DNA of 24,126 bases from Andeanibacterium sp035497315 (GCA_035497315.1 DATJDU010000059.1:1-24126), one strand, 5' to 3'; positions 7,425 through 13,951 are shown, numbered from the stretch's first letter. Notes: generated by a model not told the origin, from the sequence alone. Program-made: numbers and translations.

Positions 7425-7559
7425 ATGACCGAACCAAAACTCCCACAACTCGACAAGTTCAAGGAACTGGCCCGCGAACTAGAAGCGGACGAGGACGAAG
7501 CCCGCTGGGATGAGCGGCTAAAGAAAGTCGCGAAGGCTAAGCCGGAGAAGCCGGAATGA
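7425..7559 (+). CDS. IS passenger gene: 44-residue charged helical protein
   Basis: A 44-residue product rich in Glu, Asp, Lys and Arg with regularly spaced leucines (LDKFKELARELEADEDEARW and a Lys-rich tail), predicted to form one amphipathic helix or short coiled coil. Its TGA at 7557-7559 overlaps the ATG of the next gene (ATGA at 7556-7559), a sign of translational coupling. It reads away from the minus-strand cargo pair across an 83-bp intergenic region. An antitoxin-like or DNA-binding partner role for the 84-residue product would fit this size and arrangement, but nothing in the sequence proves it. No family recognised. Confidence 0.6.
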   Translation: MTEPKLPQLDKFKELARELEADEDEARWDERLKKVAKAKPEKPE

Positions 7560-7810
7560 TCGAAGCCCGCATTCGCATCGCCGACGACGAAACGGATTGG
7601 TTCCCTGGGCTTTGCGAACTGGCCGCACTGCCTCCCATTGGTGCCCATGTCCGTGTGATGGACCGGAATTCAAACGCGCGATTGTTGCGCGTCACCGATA
7701 TCCACCTTGAAGCTGTATCACTAACCTTCAAGGAACAATTCCCTAGCCTTTCCGATGGCCAGCGCATGGTTATGATTATCGGCGAAGAGGTTTTCGGCAA
7801 GCAAGTCTAG
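7556..7810 (+). CDS. IS passenger gene: 84-residue protein of unknown function
   Basis: A small protein (starts MIEARIRIADDETDWFPGL, ends IGEEVFGKQV) that appears mostly beta-stranded: alternating hydrophobic stretches AHVRVMD, LLRVTDIHLEAVSLTF and MVMIIGEEV suggest a small barrel or sandwich. Start ATG 7556 overlaps the preceding 44-residue gene by four bases, and the stop lies only one base before the right inverted repeat (7812). It is therefore tightly packed into the end of the element and travels with it. No catalytic motif and no recognised family. It could be the partner of the 44-residue protein in a two-component module. Confidence 0.65.
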   Translation: MIEARIRIADDETDWFPGLCELAALPPIGAHVRVMDRNSNARLLRVTDIHLEAVSLTFKEQFPSLSDGQRMVMIIGEEVFGKQV

Positions 7811-7811
7811 C

Positions 7812-7835
7812 GTGTTTGCAAGCTATACAATCGCC
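7812..7835 (-). repeat. Right terminal inverted repeat of the IS1595-family element
   Basis: The repeat starts GTGTTTGCAAGC and ends ACAATCGCC. It is complementary to 5033-5056 at 22 of 24 positions and is followed directly by the right copy of the 8-bp target duplication. Confidence 0.92.
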
Positions 7836-7843
7836 AAAGAAAA
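7836..7843. repeat. Target site duplication, right copy (AAAGAAAA)
   Basis: Identical to 5025-5032. Read on the minus strand it is TTTTCTTT, the U-tract of the terminator that follows the tonB operon. Confidence 0.9.
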
Positions 7844-7866
7844 AGGGGCGGTTTGACCCGCCCCTT
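7843..7866 (-). terminator. Intrinsic terminator of the tonB-exbB-exbD-exbD operon
   Basis: On the minus strand AAGGGGCGG (7866-7858) and CCGCCCCTT (7851-7843) form a perfect 9-bp stem around a 6-base loop. The tail reads TTTTCTTT, 31 bases after the exbD stop at 7898. The IS1595-type element is inserted right after this U-tract. Confidence 0.85.
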
Positions 7867-7897
7867 GATCTGCTAAGCGCCTGGGCGCGTCGTAGTG

Positions 7898-8356
7898 TCA
7901 GTTCACTACGGCCGAGCCGCCTTCGGCCTTGCCGAATACGCGATATTTGTCGTTGCCGACGAAGCCGAACTTGGTGACCTTGGACGCCTTGATCACATTC
8001 AGCACCTTTGCCGAAAGGTCGTAGCTGGCCATCGCTTCCGGTTCGAACTGAAGTTCGGGCTCGACCGAGTAGGTCAGCGATTCCTTCAGGTTCGAAATGA
8101 GACCCGCCTGGCTGATCGGCTGACCGTTCCAGAGGATTTCATTGTTCGGGGTCAGCACGATCTTGTTCTTGATCGGGTCGACCGGAGGCGTGTCCGTCGG
8201 GGGAGTGGGGCTCGGAAGATCGATATCGATCGAATGAGTCGCCACGGGGATCGTAAAGATGAGCATGATGAGGAGAACAAGCATGACGTCGATCAACGGC
8301 GTCGTGTTCATTTCCATCATCGGCGAGCCATCATCTGCGCCGCCTGACATTGCCAT
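7898..8356 (-). CDS. exbD: ExbD/TolR-family biopolymer transport protein (last gene of the tonB operon)
   Basis: A 152-residue ExbD. The cytoplasmic N-terminus is followed by MNTTPLIDVMLVLLIMLIF, with the proton-path aspartate at residue 23 in the only membrane helix, and then by a periplasmic domain ending in the KFGFVGNDKYRVF block. A proline/threonine-rich stretch (PSPTPPTDTPPVDP) sits just after the helix and is absent from the solitary exbD paralogue. AGGAG lies nine bases before the ATG. The gap to the preceding exbD is only 24 bp, so the two are co-transcribed. With ExbB and TonB it converts the proton gradient into force for outer-membrane receptors. The tonB-exbB-exbD-exbD order is the same as the well-known Xanthomonas arrangement with exbD1 and exbD2. 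Confidence 0.95.
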   Translation of the reverse strand: MAMSGGADDGSPMMEMNTTPLIDVMLVLLIMLIFTIPVATHSIDIDLPSPTPPTDTPPVDPIKNKIVLTPNNEILWNGQPISQAGLISNLKESLTYSVEPELQFEPEAMASYDLSAKVLNVIKASKVTKFGFVGNDKYRVFGKAEGGSAVVN

Positions 8357-8380
8357 GGGGAATTACTCCTGCGCTTTCTC

Positions 8381-8917
8381 TCAACCCGCGTTCGGATCGA
8401 CAGGGTTGGAGATGAAGCCGACGGTCGGGTAACCGGCCGCCTGGACGTTGTAGATCGCGCCCGCCACACAGCGCCAGGGCGCTTCGACGTCGCCACGGAT
8501 GTGAACCTGCGGGATCTTTTCCGGATCGTTGCGGATTGCATCGATACCGCCTTCGCGCTGCACGATTGCGTCGAGACGTTCGAACGCCTGGTCGTACAGT
8601 TCCTGCGAGGTCACCGGAGTGATGTTGTTGAAATAGACACGGCATTCGCCGCCACGTGAAGCGCCTTCGAAGCCGGGATCGCCCGCACTGCGGCCGGCGG
8701 CATCGGTGGTGCTGACGGTCAGCAGCAGGTTCTCGACCTTGTCCTTGGACTCGAGCGATTCGAACACCGGGATCTTAAGCTTCTCGATCGTCTGCAAGGA
8801 GACCGGGACCGCGATAAGGAAGATGATCAGGAGCACCAGCATCACGTCCACGAGGGGCGTGGTGTTGATGTCCGACATCGGCTTCTCTGCGCCGCCACCG
8901 CCTGTCGAAATGGCCAT
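8381..8917 (-). CDS. exbD: ExbD/TolR-family biopolymer transport protein (first exbD of the tonB operon)
   Basis: A 178-residue ExbD, longer than its neighbours. The signature SDINTTPLVDVMLVLLIIFL contains the essential aspartate at residue 24. The periplasmic part holds a Gly/Ser-rich insertion (about residues 72-91) and two cysteines, C92 and C150 (APWRCVAGAIYNV), which the other two ExbD proteins here lack and which could form a disulfide. The C-terminus YPTVGFISNPVDPNAG corresponds to the FGFVGND block of the paralogues. A GAGAGTAGGAT ribosome-binding region precedes the ATG. It lies 90 bp after exbB, with a strong hairpin between them, and 24 bp before the second exbD. Confidence 0.94.
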   Translation of the reverse strand: MAISTGGGGAEKPMSDINTTPLVDVMLVLLIIFLIAVPVSLQTIEKLKIPVFESLESKDKVENLLLTVSTTDAAGRSAGDPGFEGASRGGECRVYFNNITPVTSQELYDQAFERLDAIVQREGGIDAIRNDPEKIPQVHIRGDVEAPWRCVAGAIYNVQAAGYPTVGFISNPVDPNAG

Positions 8918-8950
8918 GGTACTATCCTACTCTCAATCTTCGCCTGGGAA

Positions 8951-8991
8951 GAGTGGGGCGGGCGGCCCGCATGCCGGAGCCCGCCCCACTC
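8951..8991 (-). other. Intercistronic 13-bp hairpin between exbB and exbD
   Basis: GAGTGGGGCGGGC (8951-8963) and GCCCGCCCCACTC (8979-8991) are perfectly complementary around a 15-base loop. The structure sits 16 bases after the exbB stop and is not followed by a T-run on either strand. It is therefore more likely an mRNA-stabilising or attenuating stem inside the operon than a full terminator. Confidence 0.6.
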
Positions 8992-9007
8992 AATCGGAAC
9001 CGATGCC

Positions 9008-9775
9008 TCAGGCCTTGGGAGCCGGTGCGGCGGGAGCGGCGGGCTTGGCCGGAGCGGCCTTGACCGGAGCAACCGACGGCTTGACTACACCCTTGGAAGT
9101 GATGTTCGCCAGGATGTCGGTCGAGAAACCGCTCATCAGCTCGCCGATCCGCTTGTTGCGGGCCTGGAGCCAGTTGTAGGCGAGCACCGCGGGAACGGCC
9201 ACGAGCAGACCGATGGCGGTCATGATCAGGGCTTCACCGACCGGGCCTGCGACCTTGTCGATCGAGGCCGAACCGGCCAGACCGATGGCGATCAGGGCGC
9301 GGTAAATACCGATAACGGTACCGAGCAGACCGACGAACGGAGCGGTAGCACCCACGGTGGCGAGGAAGGGAAGGCCGCTGGCGAGCTTCGAGTTGATCGA
9401 GGCTTCCGAGCGGGCGAGCGAACCGTGGAGCCAGTCATGGGCTTCAAGGCTGTCGGTCATCTTGTTGTGCTGCTGTTCGGCGGCCAGGCCGTCTTCCACC
9501 AGCTGGCGCCATGCGCTGTTCTTGTCGAGCTTGGCAGCGCCGTCCTTGAGGGTCGGGGCCTGCCAGAACTTGGTGCGCACGTCCTTCAGTTCGCCGAAGA
9601 TCTTGCGCTGTTCGAGCAGCTTGGTGATCAGGATGTAGAACGAGCCTACGGACATGATCACGAGAACGGTGAAGATCGAGTAGGCGATTACACCGCCCTG
9701 ATTGAGTGCTTCCCAGAAGCCGAAGTGGTTCTTGGGAGCCGCTTCGGCGGCTGCAGCCAGAAATTCGATAAGCAT
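9008..9775 (-). CDS. exbB: ExbB/TolQ/MotA-family proton channel protein
   Basis: A 255-residue protein with three membrane segments at about 29-51, 136-158 and 180-202 and a large cytoplasmic loop between the first two, the ExbB/TolQ layout. The conserved core ATVGATAPFVGLLGTVIGIYRAL opens the second helix and GPVGEALIMTAIGLLVAVPAVLAYN forms the third. The C-terminal 30 residues are an Ala/Pro/Lys-rich tail (APAKPAAPAAPAPKA) typical of alphaproteobacterial homologues. GAGAGGAC precedes the ATG. It follows tonB by 86 bp and precedes two exbD genes. It forms the pentameric inner-membrane channel that, with ExbD, drives TonB. The tonB neighbour argues for ExbB over TolQ. Confidence 0.95.
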   Translation of the reverse strand: MLIEFLAAAAEAAPKNHFGFWEALNQGGVIAYSIFTVLVIMSVGSFYILITKLLEQRKIFGELKDVRTKFWQAPTLKDGAAKLDKNSAWRQLVEDGLAAEQQHNKMTDSLEAHDWLHGSLARSEASINSKLASGLPFLATVGATAPFVGLLGTVIGIYRALIAIGLAGSASIDKVAGPVGEALIMTAIGLLVAVPAVLAYNWLQARNKRIGELMSGFSTDILANITSKGVVKPSVAPVKAAPAKPAAPAAPAPKA

Positions 9776-9861
9776 GCGGGTAGTCCTCTCTAGAAAAATC
9801 GAAAGATCAAACCGGGCGGAACCGGAGCGGGCTGAATGCCGCCCACGGCCGCACCATCAAA

Positions 9862-10527
9862 TCAGTTCAGCTTGTAGACGATACGCGTGGACCAGCTGTC
9901 CGAGGTCGGGTTGCCAGCGTCATCCAGAGCAGGATCGAAGCGTGCGTAACGCTGCATCCCGTCGCAAGCGGCCTCGTCCAGCACGTCCGAGCCACTCGAG
10001 CTCGATACGCGGCAGGAAGAGACCTTGCCGTCGGCACCGACGGTCACGCTCACGCCCACTGTGCCTTCGGTACCCGAACGGACGGCGCGCGAAGGATAAT
10101 TCTCCTGAATGCGTGCTGCCCAGCGGGACTGGCCCTTGGGCTGTACGCCCTTGGCCTTAGACACTGCCGGCGGCGGAGCTGGCGGAGCTGGCGGCGCAGG
10201 ACGCGCAGGCAGCACCGCAACCGGCTGCGGCGGCGGGGGCCGATCCACCGTAACGATCGGCGGCGGAGCGACATTGATATTGATGGGAGGCGGCGGCGCC
10301 ACGATAGGCGGCGGCGGTGCCTCGTCCGGCGGCGGCGGTGGCGGTTCTTCCGTCTTTTCCGGTTCGGGCTCGTCGATATCGACGGTAGTCACGCGCTCGA
10401 TGAGCTTCTTCGTCGCCGAATAGGCGAGACCAGTCACCAGAGCATACCCGACCAGCAAGTGAACCAGCCCCACAACGATGATAGCGACAATCTTGTTGCC
10501 GCTCATTGTTTGATCAGCGTAGGCCAT
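9862..10527 (-). CDS. tonB: TonB energy-transducing protein
   Basis: A 221-residue TonB: a single N-terminal membrane anchor (about residues 12-36, IVAIIVVGLVHLLVGYALVT, with the conserved histidine at 23), then a periplasm-spanning proline-rich region (about 54-125, many PPPP blocks and EPEPEK), then a TonB C-terminal domain (about 134-221: WAARIQENYPSRAVRSGTEG, then VGVSVTVGADGKV). It links the ExbB-ExbD motor to TonB-dependent receptors for siderophores, vitamin B12 and, in sphingomonads, many carbohydrates. ATG 10527 has GGAG twelve bases upstream; ATG 10506 would remove seven residues but lacks any ribosome-binding site. It is the first gene of the minus-strand operon. No clear Fur box was recognised upstream. 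Confidence 0.95.
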   Translation of the reverse strand: MAYADQTMSGNKIVAIIVVGLVHLLVGYALVTGLAYSATKKLIERVTTVDIDEPEPEKTEEPPPPPPDEAPPPPIVAPPPPININVAPPPIVTVDRPPPPQPVAVLPARPAPPAPPAPPPAVSKAKGVQPKGQSRWAARIQENYPSRAVRSGTEGTVGVSVTVGADGKVSSCRVSSSSGSDVLDEAACDGMQRYARFDPALDDAGNPTSDSWSTRIVYKLN

Positions 10528-10858
10528 TCAATCGCATCACTCCATTTCCGTCGCCCGGCAAGCCGGGCTAGTACCAGCCAAGGGGAATCGCACCCTGACA
10601 GGTAACGCCAACAATTGTCCACCCTGTCGGCCAAGCCGGATGCCCACCGGGGATTCCGAACGACCCGGCAGGGCCCTGCCCCGGAGCTCTTGTTTTTGTT
10701 GTTCCGCCCCGGTTTCGGGGGGTGTTTAGCGGCGATGGCAGGGTGGAGCAATCGCTTTATCGGTTAACCGTCAATTCAGCACTTCCGGCCTTGAGTGGCG
10801 ATGTTTATGGGACGGGCTACCCCTATTTGAGAGGGTCGGCAGCTGGCGAGAGAAACTC
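10528..10858. other. 331-bp divergent intergenic region between tonB and an exported-protein gene
   Basis: No ORF of note. Visible elements: a 14-bp perfect palindrome GGCAGGGCCCTGCC (10667-10680), a small hairpin CCCCGGTTTCGGGG (10707-10720), and a possible minus-strand promoter for tonB (10723-10751). If that promoter is real, tonB has a leader of about 190 bases holding both palindromes. I see no convincing plus-strand promoter for the gene at 10859 and no riboswitch that I can name. Confidence 0.5.
10723..10751 (-). promoter_or_regulatory. Candidate tonB promoter
   Basis: On the minus strand TTGCTC (10751-10746) and TAAACA (10728-10723) are separated by 17 bases. Weak visual match; no other convincing pair was found nearer the tonB start. 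Confidence 0.25.
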
Positions 10859-11749
10859 ATGAAAAGCAGAGAAATTCGCGCTTTCGGTAAATCCGTGCTG
10901 ACGGGTGCGGCGGCCTTTGGCCTGCTGGCGGCGCAACCGGCCCTGGCGGCCGAAAAACTCCCGGCAATGCCCGTTCCGCAGCTTACTTACGCGGATATCG
11001 TGGACCTTGCCGACTCCGCCACGATGGTGGTCAAGGCCCGGATTCGCAAGCAGCGAACCATCGCTCCGGAGCTTTCGCCAGGGCTTCGTCCGGGCTGGGT
11101 GCGGCAGCTGATCGAAGCCGATACGGAGGCGCTGATTTCAGGCCGCTCCGCGATCGGCGAATCGCTCCGCTACCTGGTGGATGTACGGCTGGACGCAAAA
11201 GAAAGGGCGCCAAAGCTCAAGAAGCAGTCGGTCATCCTCTTCGCTTTCCCGGTGCCGGGCGTACCGGGAGACCTGCAATTGATCGATGTCGATTCCCAGT
11301 TTCCGGCCGATCCCGGGCTGGAAGGGCGTATTCGCGAAGTGCTGGGGCAGCTCGTCTCGCCCGATGCTCCGCCCATCGTCACCGGCGTCGGCGAGGCGCT
11401 GGCGGTCCAGGGCAATTTGTCGGGCGAATCGGAAACCCAGGTTTTTCTGGCCACGAAGAACAATGCCCCGGTGTCGCTCAACGTCGTGCGGCGGCCCAAT
11501 ATGGAGCCGGAATGGGGCGTGTCCTGGACGGAACTGGTCGATCAGTCGGCCCAGCCGCCGCATGAAGGAACGCTGGAGTGGTATCGCCTGGCCTGCTTCC
11601 TTCCGGCCGATCTGCCATATGATTCTATCCTCTCGCGCGATGGGCAGTCGAGGGCGCTGGCGGCGGCGGATTATCGCTATGCGCTGGACCAGCTCGGGCG
11701 CTGTTCCCGCATGCGTGGCGGGCCGCCGGTGTTCCCCACCGCGAATTAA
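10859..11749 (+). CDS. Exported protein of unknown function
   Basis: A 296-residue protein with a classical Sec signal peptide: basic start MKSREIRAFGK, hydrophobic core VLTGAAAFGLLAA, and a probable cleavage after ALA (about residue 30). The mature part has no membrane segment and no motif I recognise. It contains KKQSVILFAFPVPG and a C-terminal block RLACFLPADLPYDSIL followed by YRYALDQLGRC, with two cysteines that might pair in the periplasm. It reads divergently from tonB. A gap of 116 bp separates it from hom, so it need not share a transcript with it. The ribosome-binding site is weak (GAGAGAAA). The long, coherent frame with a signal peptide supports a real gene; function unknown. Confidence 0.82.
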   Translation: MKSREIRAFGKSVLTGAAAFGLLAAQPALAAEKLPAMPVPQLTYADIVDLADSATMVVKARIRKQRTIAPELSPGLRPGWVRQLIEADTEALISGRSAIGESLRYLVDVRLDAKERAPKLKKQSVILFAFPVPGVPGDLQLIDVDSQFPADPGLEGRIREVLGQLVSPDAPPIVTGVGEALAVQGNLSGESETQVFLATKNNAPVSLNVVRRPNMEPEWGVSWTELVDQSAQPPHEGTLEWYRLACFLPADLPYDSILSRDGQSRALAAADYRYALDQLGRCSRMRGGPPVFPTAN

Positions 11750-11819
11750 TGCATCGGCCCAGGTGCGATGCGGGGCTGGCCTTTCTGCCCCGGCTGCACT
11801 AACGCGCGCGGCTGACCTG

Positions 11820-11839
11820 GCGGCACCCTCCGGTGCCGC
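11820..11839 (+). other. Hairpin in the leader of hom
   Basis: GCGGCACC and GGTGCCGC form an 8-bp stem around CTCC, ending 14 bases before the hom ribosome-binding site. It may be a leader structure or a weak terminator of the preceding gene; there is no T-run. Confidence 0.35.
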
Positions 11840-11865
11840 GTGACGCACGCCGAAGAGGGAAAATT

Positions 11866-13176
11866 ATGGCCGATCCGCTCCGTATTGCACTTGCCGGTCT
11901 GGGTACGGTGGGCGCCGGTGTGATCCGCCTGATCGAGGCAAATGGCGAAGTGATTGCCCGCCGCGCGGGCCGTCCGGTCGAGATCGTGGCAGTGAGCGCG
12001 CGGGAGCGGGCCAAGGATCGCGGCGTCGATCTGTCCCGCTATGCCTGGGAAGACGACATGACCGCCATGGCCGCACGCGCGGATGTGGATGTGGTGGTGG
12101 AACTGGTCGGCGGCTCGGATGGCCCGGCGCTGACCCTGGCGCGCAACGCGCTGGGCGCGGGCAAGTCGCTCGTCACCGCCAATAAGGCGATGATCGCGCA
12201 TCATGGCCTGGCGCTGGCCGAACTGGCCGAGAAGGCCGAGGTGGCGCTGAAGTTCGAAGCGGCGGTGGCCGGCGGCGTGCCGGTGATCAAGGGCCTGCGC
12301 GAAGGTGCGGCCGCGAACACGATCGAGCGGGTCTATGGCATCCTCAACGGCACCTGCAACTATATCCTCTCCACCATGGAGGCGACGGGGCGCGACTTTG
12401 GCGATGTGCTGAAGGAAGCGCAGGAGCTTGGCTATGCCGAGGCCGATCCCACGTTCGACATCGAAGGGATCGACGCATCGCACAAGCTCTCGATCCTGGC
12501 GGCGATCGCTTTCGGCGCGAAGATCGATTTCCCCTCGGTGGAGACGGAAGGCATTTCGCGCCTGCGCGCGGCCGATATCGAGCAGGCCGCCGCGCTGGGC
12601 TTCGTTATCCGGCTGATCGGCATTGCCGATACGGAAACCGGCCCCAATGGCGAAGAAACGCTGTTCCAGCGCGTCTGCCCCTATCTGGTGCCTAACGACC
12701 ATCCGCTTGCGCGGGTGGACGGTCCGACCAATGCAGTGGTGGTCGAAGGCAATTTCGCGGGCCGGCTGCTGTTCCAGGGCGCCGGTGCGGGCGACGGGCC
12801 GACCGCCAGTGCGGTGGTGGCCGATCTCATCGACATTGCTCGCGGCGATGTGGCCGCGCCCTTCTCCGTTCCCGTGAGCGATCTGGCCCCGATGCCGCGC
12901 GCCGATGCCGGGCACCGCGTGGCCCGCGATTATCTGCGCTTCATGGTGGCCGACCGCCCCGGTGTGCTGGCCGAAATCGCCACGGCGATGCGCGATGCAG
13001 GCGTCTCCATCGAAAGCCTGATCCAGAAAGGCAGGCAGGAGGAAGGCGGCGAGGTGATGGTCTCCATCGTCACCCATGAAGGGCCTGAAGCGAATGTCGA
13101 CCGGGCGCTGGAATTGCTCGAAGGTTCACCCAGCCTGACCGAGGCCCCGCTGGTGCTGCAATTGCTCGATAGCTGA
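11866..13176 (+). CDS. hom: Homoserine dehydrogenase
   Basis: A 436-residue enzyme that reduces aspartate semialdehyde to homoserine with NAD(P)H, the branch point to threonine and methionine. The N-terminal Rossmann fold begins RIALAGLGTVGAGV. Family motifs follow: VTANKAM, AAVAGGVPVIKGLREG, NGTCNYILSTM and EADPTFDIEGIDASHKL, the last carrying the catalytic-region Asp, Glu and Lys residues. A C-terminal ACT domain (about 360-425, starting VADRPGVLAEIATAM) suggests allosteric control by an amino acid, usually threonine. The ATG at 11866 is preferred because AGAGGGA lies at proper spacing; a GTG at 11833 would extend the frame through the leader hairpin. It stands as a single gene with a hairpin after its stop. 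Confidence 0.97.
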   Translation: MADPLRIALAGLGTVGAGVIRLIEANGEVIARRAGRPVEIVAVSARERAKDRGVDLSRYAWEDDMTAMAARADVDVVVELVGGSDGPALTLARNALGAGKSLVTANKAMIAHHGLALAELAEKAEVALKFEAAVAGGVPVIKGLREGAAANTIERVYGILNGTCNYILSTMEATGRDFGDVLKEAQELGYAEADPTFDIEGIDASHKLSILAAIAFGAKIDFPSVETEGISRLRAADIEQAAALGFVIRLIGIADTETGPNGEETLFQRVCPYLVPNDHPLARVDGPTNAVVVEGNFAGRLLFQGAGAGDGPTASAVVADLIDIARGDVAAPFSVPVSDLAPMPRADAGHRVARDYLRFMVADRPGVLAEIATAMRDAGVSIESLIQKGRQEEGGEVMVSIVTHEGPEANVDRALELLEGSPSLTEAPLVLQLLDS

Positions 13177-13187
13177 GTGGGTGGATC

Positions 13188-13209
13188 GCTTCGGGCCGCG
13201 GCCCGAAGC
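13188..13209 (+). terminator. Strong palindrome after hom (candidate terminator)
   Basis: GCTTCGGGCC and GGCCCGAAGC form a perfect 10-bp palindrome with two central bases, 11 bases after the hom stop, in the gap before a convergent gene. It lacks a proper T-run (followed by TTGCGCC), so termination is inferred from position. Confidence 0.45.
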
Positions 13210-13271
13210 TTGCGCCGATCTGGCGGACCGGCAGGAATATTCGGCGATAGCTGTCCAGACCGCCGGAAAAA

Positions 13272-13736
13272 TCAGTCCGCCTTCATTTCGCCCTTGGCGA
13301 TCTTGTCGGCGTCGGAACCTTCCGGCGCGTCGGGCAGCAGCTTGAAGTCGATCATATAGGCCGGGTCCGGCGGGCCGCCCAGGGTCATGCCCTTGCCCTT
13401 GAATATCCCGTCGCCCGAAACGTCGGGCGCGCGGGGCAGGCCGTCATTGGTCGCCTCGCGGGAGGTCTTGTCGAGATCGCTGCTGGATTTCACGCGGAAC
13501 TGGGAATCGTCCTGCGGCTTGGCGCAGACCACGATCTCGTTCTCGCCATGCCCGTCGGAGGGCTTGGAGCAGTTGCGGGTCGGCGGCGGCGGGCCATACA
13601 TGTCCTTGGCGGTGCTGATCGCTTCCTCGGCCGAAACCCCGCTGCGCTGCGCCGCCAGCGGCGAAAGCGGCAGGGCGGCCAGCAGCATGGATGCTGCCCA
13701 TTTCCTCAAGGCCCGTTTCCTCAAGATCGCCGGCAC
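13272..13736 (-). CDS. Exported hypothetical protein
   Basis: A protein of about 154 residues with a Sec signal peptide (basic RKRALRKW, core AASMLLAALPLSPLAA, cleavage near AAQ). The mature part is polar: PPPPTRNCSKPSDGHGENEIVVCAK (two cysteines 16 residues apart, a likely disulfide), then a Ser/Asp-rich linker and a C-terminal MIDFKLLPDAPEGSDADK. The CS-x-ENEIVVCA pattern is recurrent in small exported proteins of sphingomonads, in my recollection, without known function. I chose GTG 13736 because GGAGAAGGAA directly precedes it. ATG 13760 gives eight more residues but lacks a ribosome-binding site, and longer versions up to 13859 would enter the glpX promoter region. It converges on hom and is divergent from glpX. 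Confidence 0.75.
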   Translation of the reverse strand: MPAILRKRALRKWAASMLLAALPLSPLAAQRSGVSAEEAISTAKDMYGPPPPTRNCSKPSDGHGENEIVVCAKPQDDSQFRVKSSSDLDKTSREATNDGLPRAPDVSGDGIFKGKGMTLGGPPDPAYMIDFKLLPDAPEGSDADKIAKGEMKAD

Positions 13737-13951
13737 TTCCTTCTCCAGACATTCCCGCATCGCGGCAGCATCGCCGGCACCACTGCAGAATTTATCGGGT
13801 GCGACGGCTTGATCGGCGATGAATGGCCGCGCGCGGGCTGCTTGGCAATCTCGATACACGCGTCATCGTGGATACATGCGGCTGGGCGAGGGCACTCTCG
13901 ACAGTCCCGGGCGCCTCGCCTATCGGGGGCGCGGATGTGAAGGGAGTGGCA

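Larger units (their letters stand above)
5033..7835 (+). mobile_element. Complete IS1595-family insertion element with passenger genes (2803 bp)
   Basis: The ends are defined by 24-bp terminal inverted repeats (5033-5056 and 7812-7835) with two mismatches, flanked by a perfect 8-bp direct repeat. Inside are an intact IS1595/ISXO2-type transposase, a possible 20-residue micro-ORF, two overlapping minus-strand genes and two overlapping plus-strand genes. A bare IS1595-family element is about 1 kb, so roughly 1.7 kb here is cargo. The IS1595 family is known to include members with passenger genes, and repeats beginning with GG and 8-bp duplications fit it. The cargo, especially 6100-7400, is visibly less GC-rich than its surroundings. 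The intact transposase, matching ends and perfect duplication suggest a recent insertion. No second transposase is present, so this is not a composite transposon. Confidence 0.93.

Noticed and set aside
7342..7446. Upstream extension of the PHIHGW gene to GTG 7446
   Set aside because: It would overlap the start of the divergent 44-residue gene and its promoter region, and the added residues look unstructured.
11746..13077. 443-codon minus-strand frame opposite hom
   Set aside because: Antisense shadow of a complete homoserine dehydrogenase gene; composition dominated by His, Arg, Ala and Gly with no domain.
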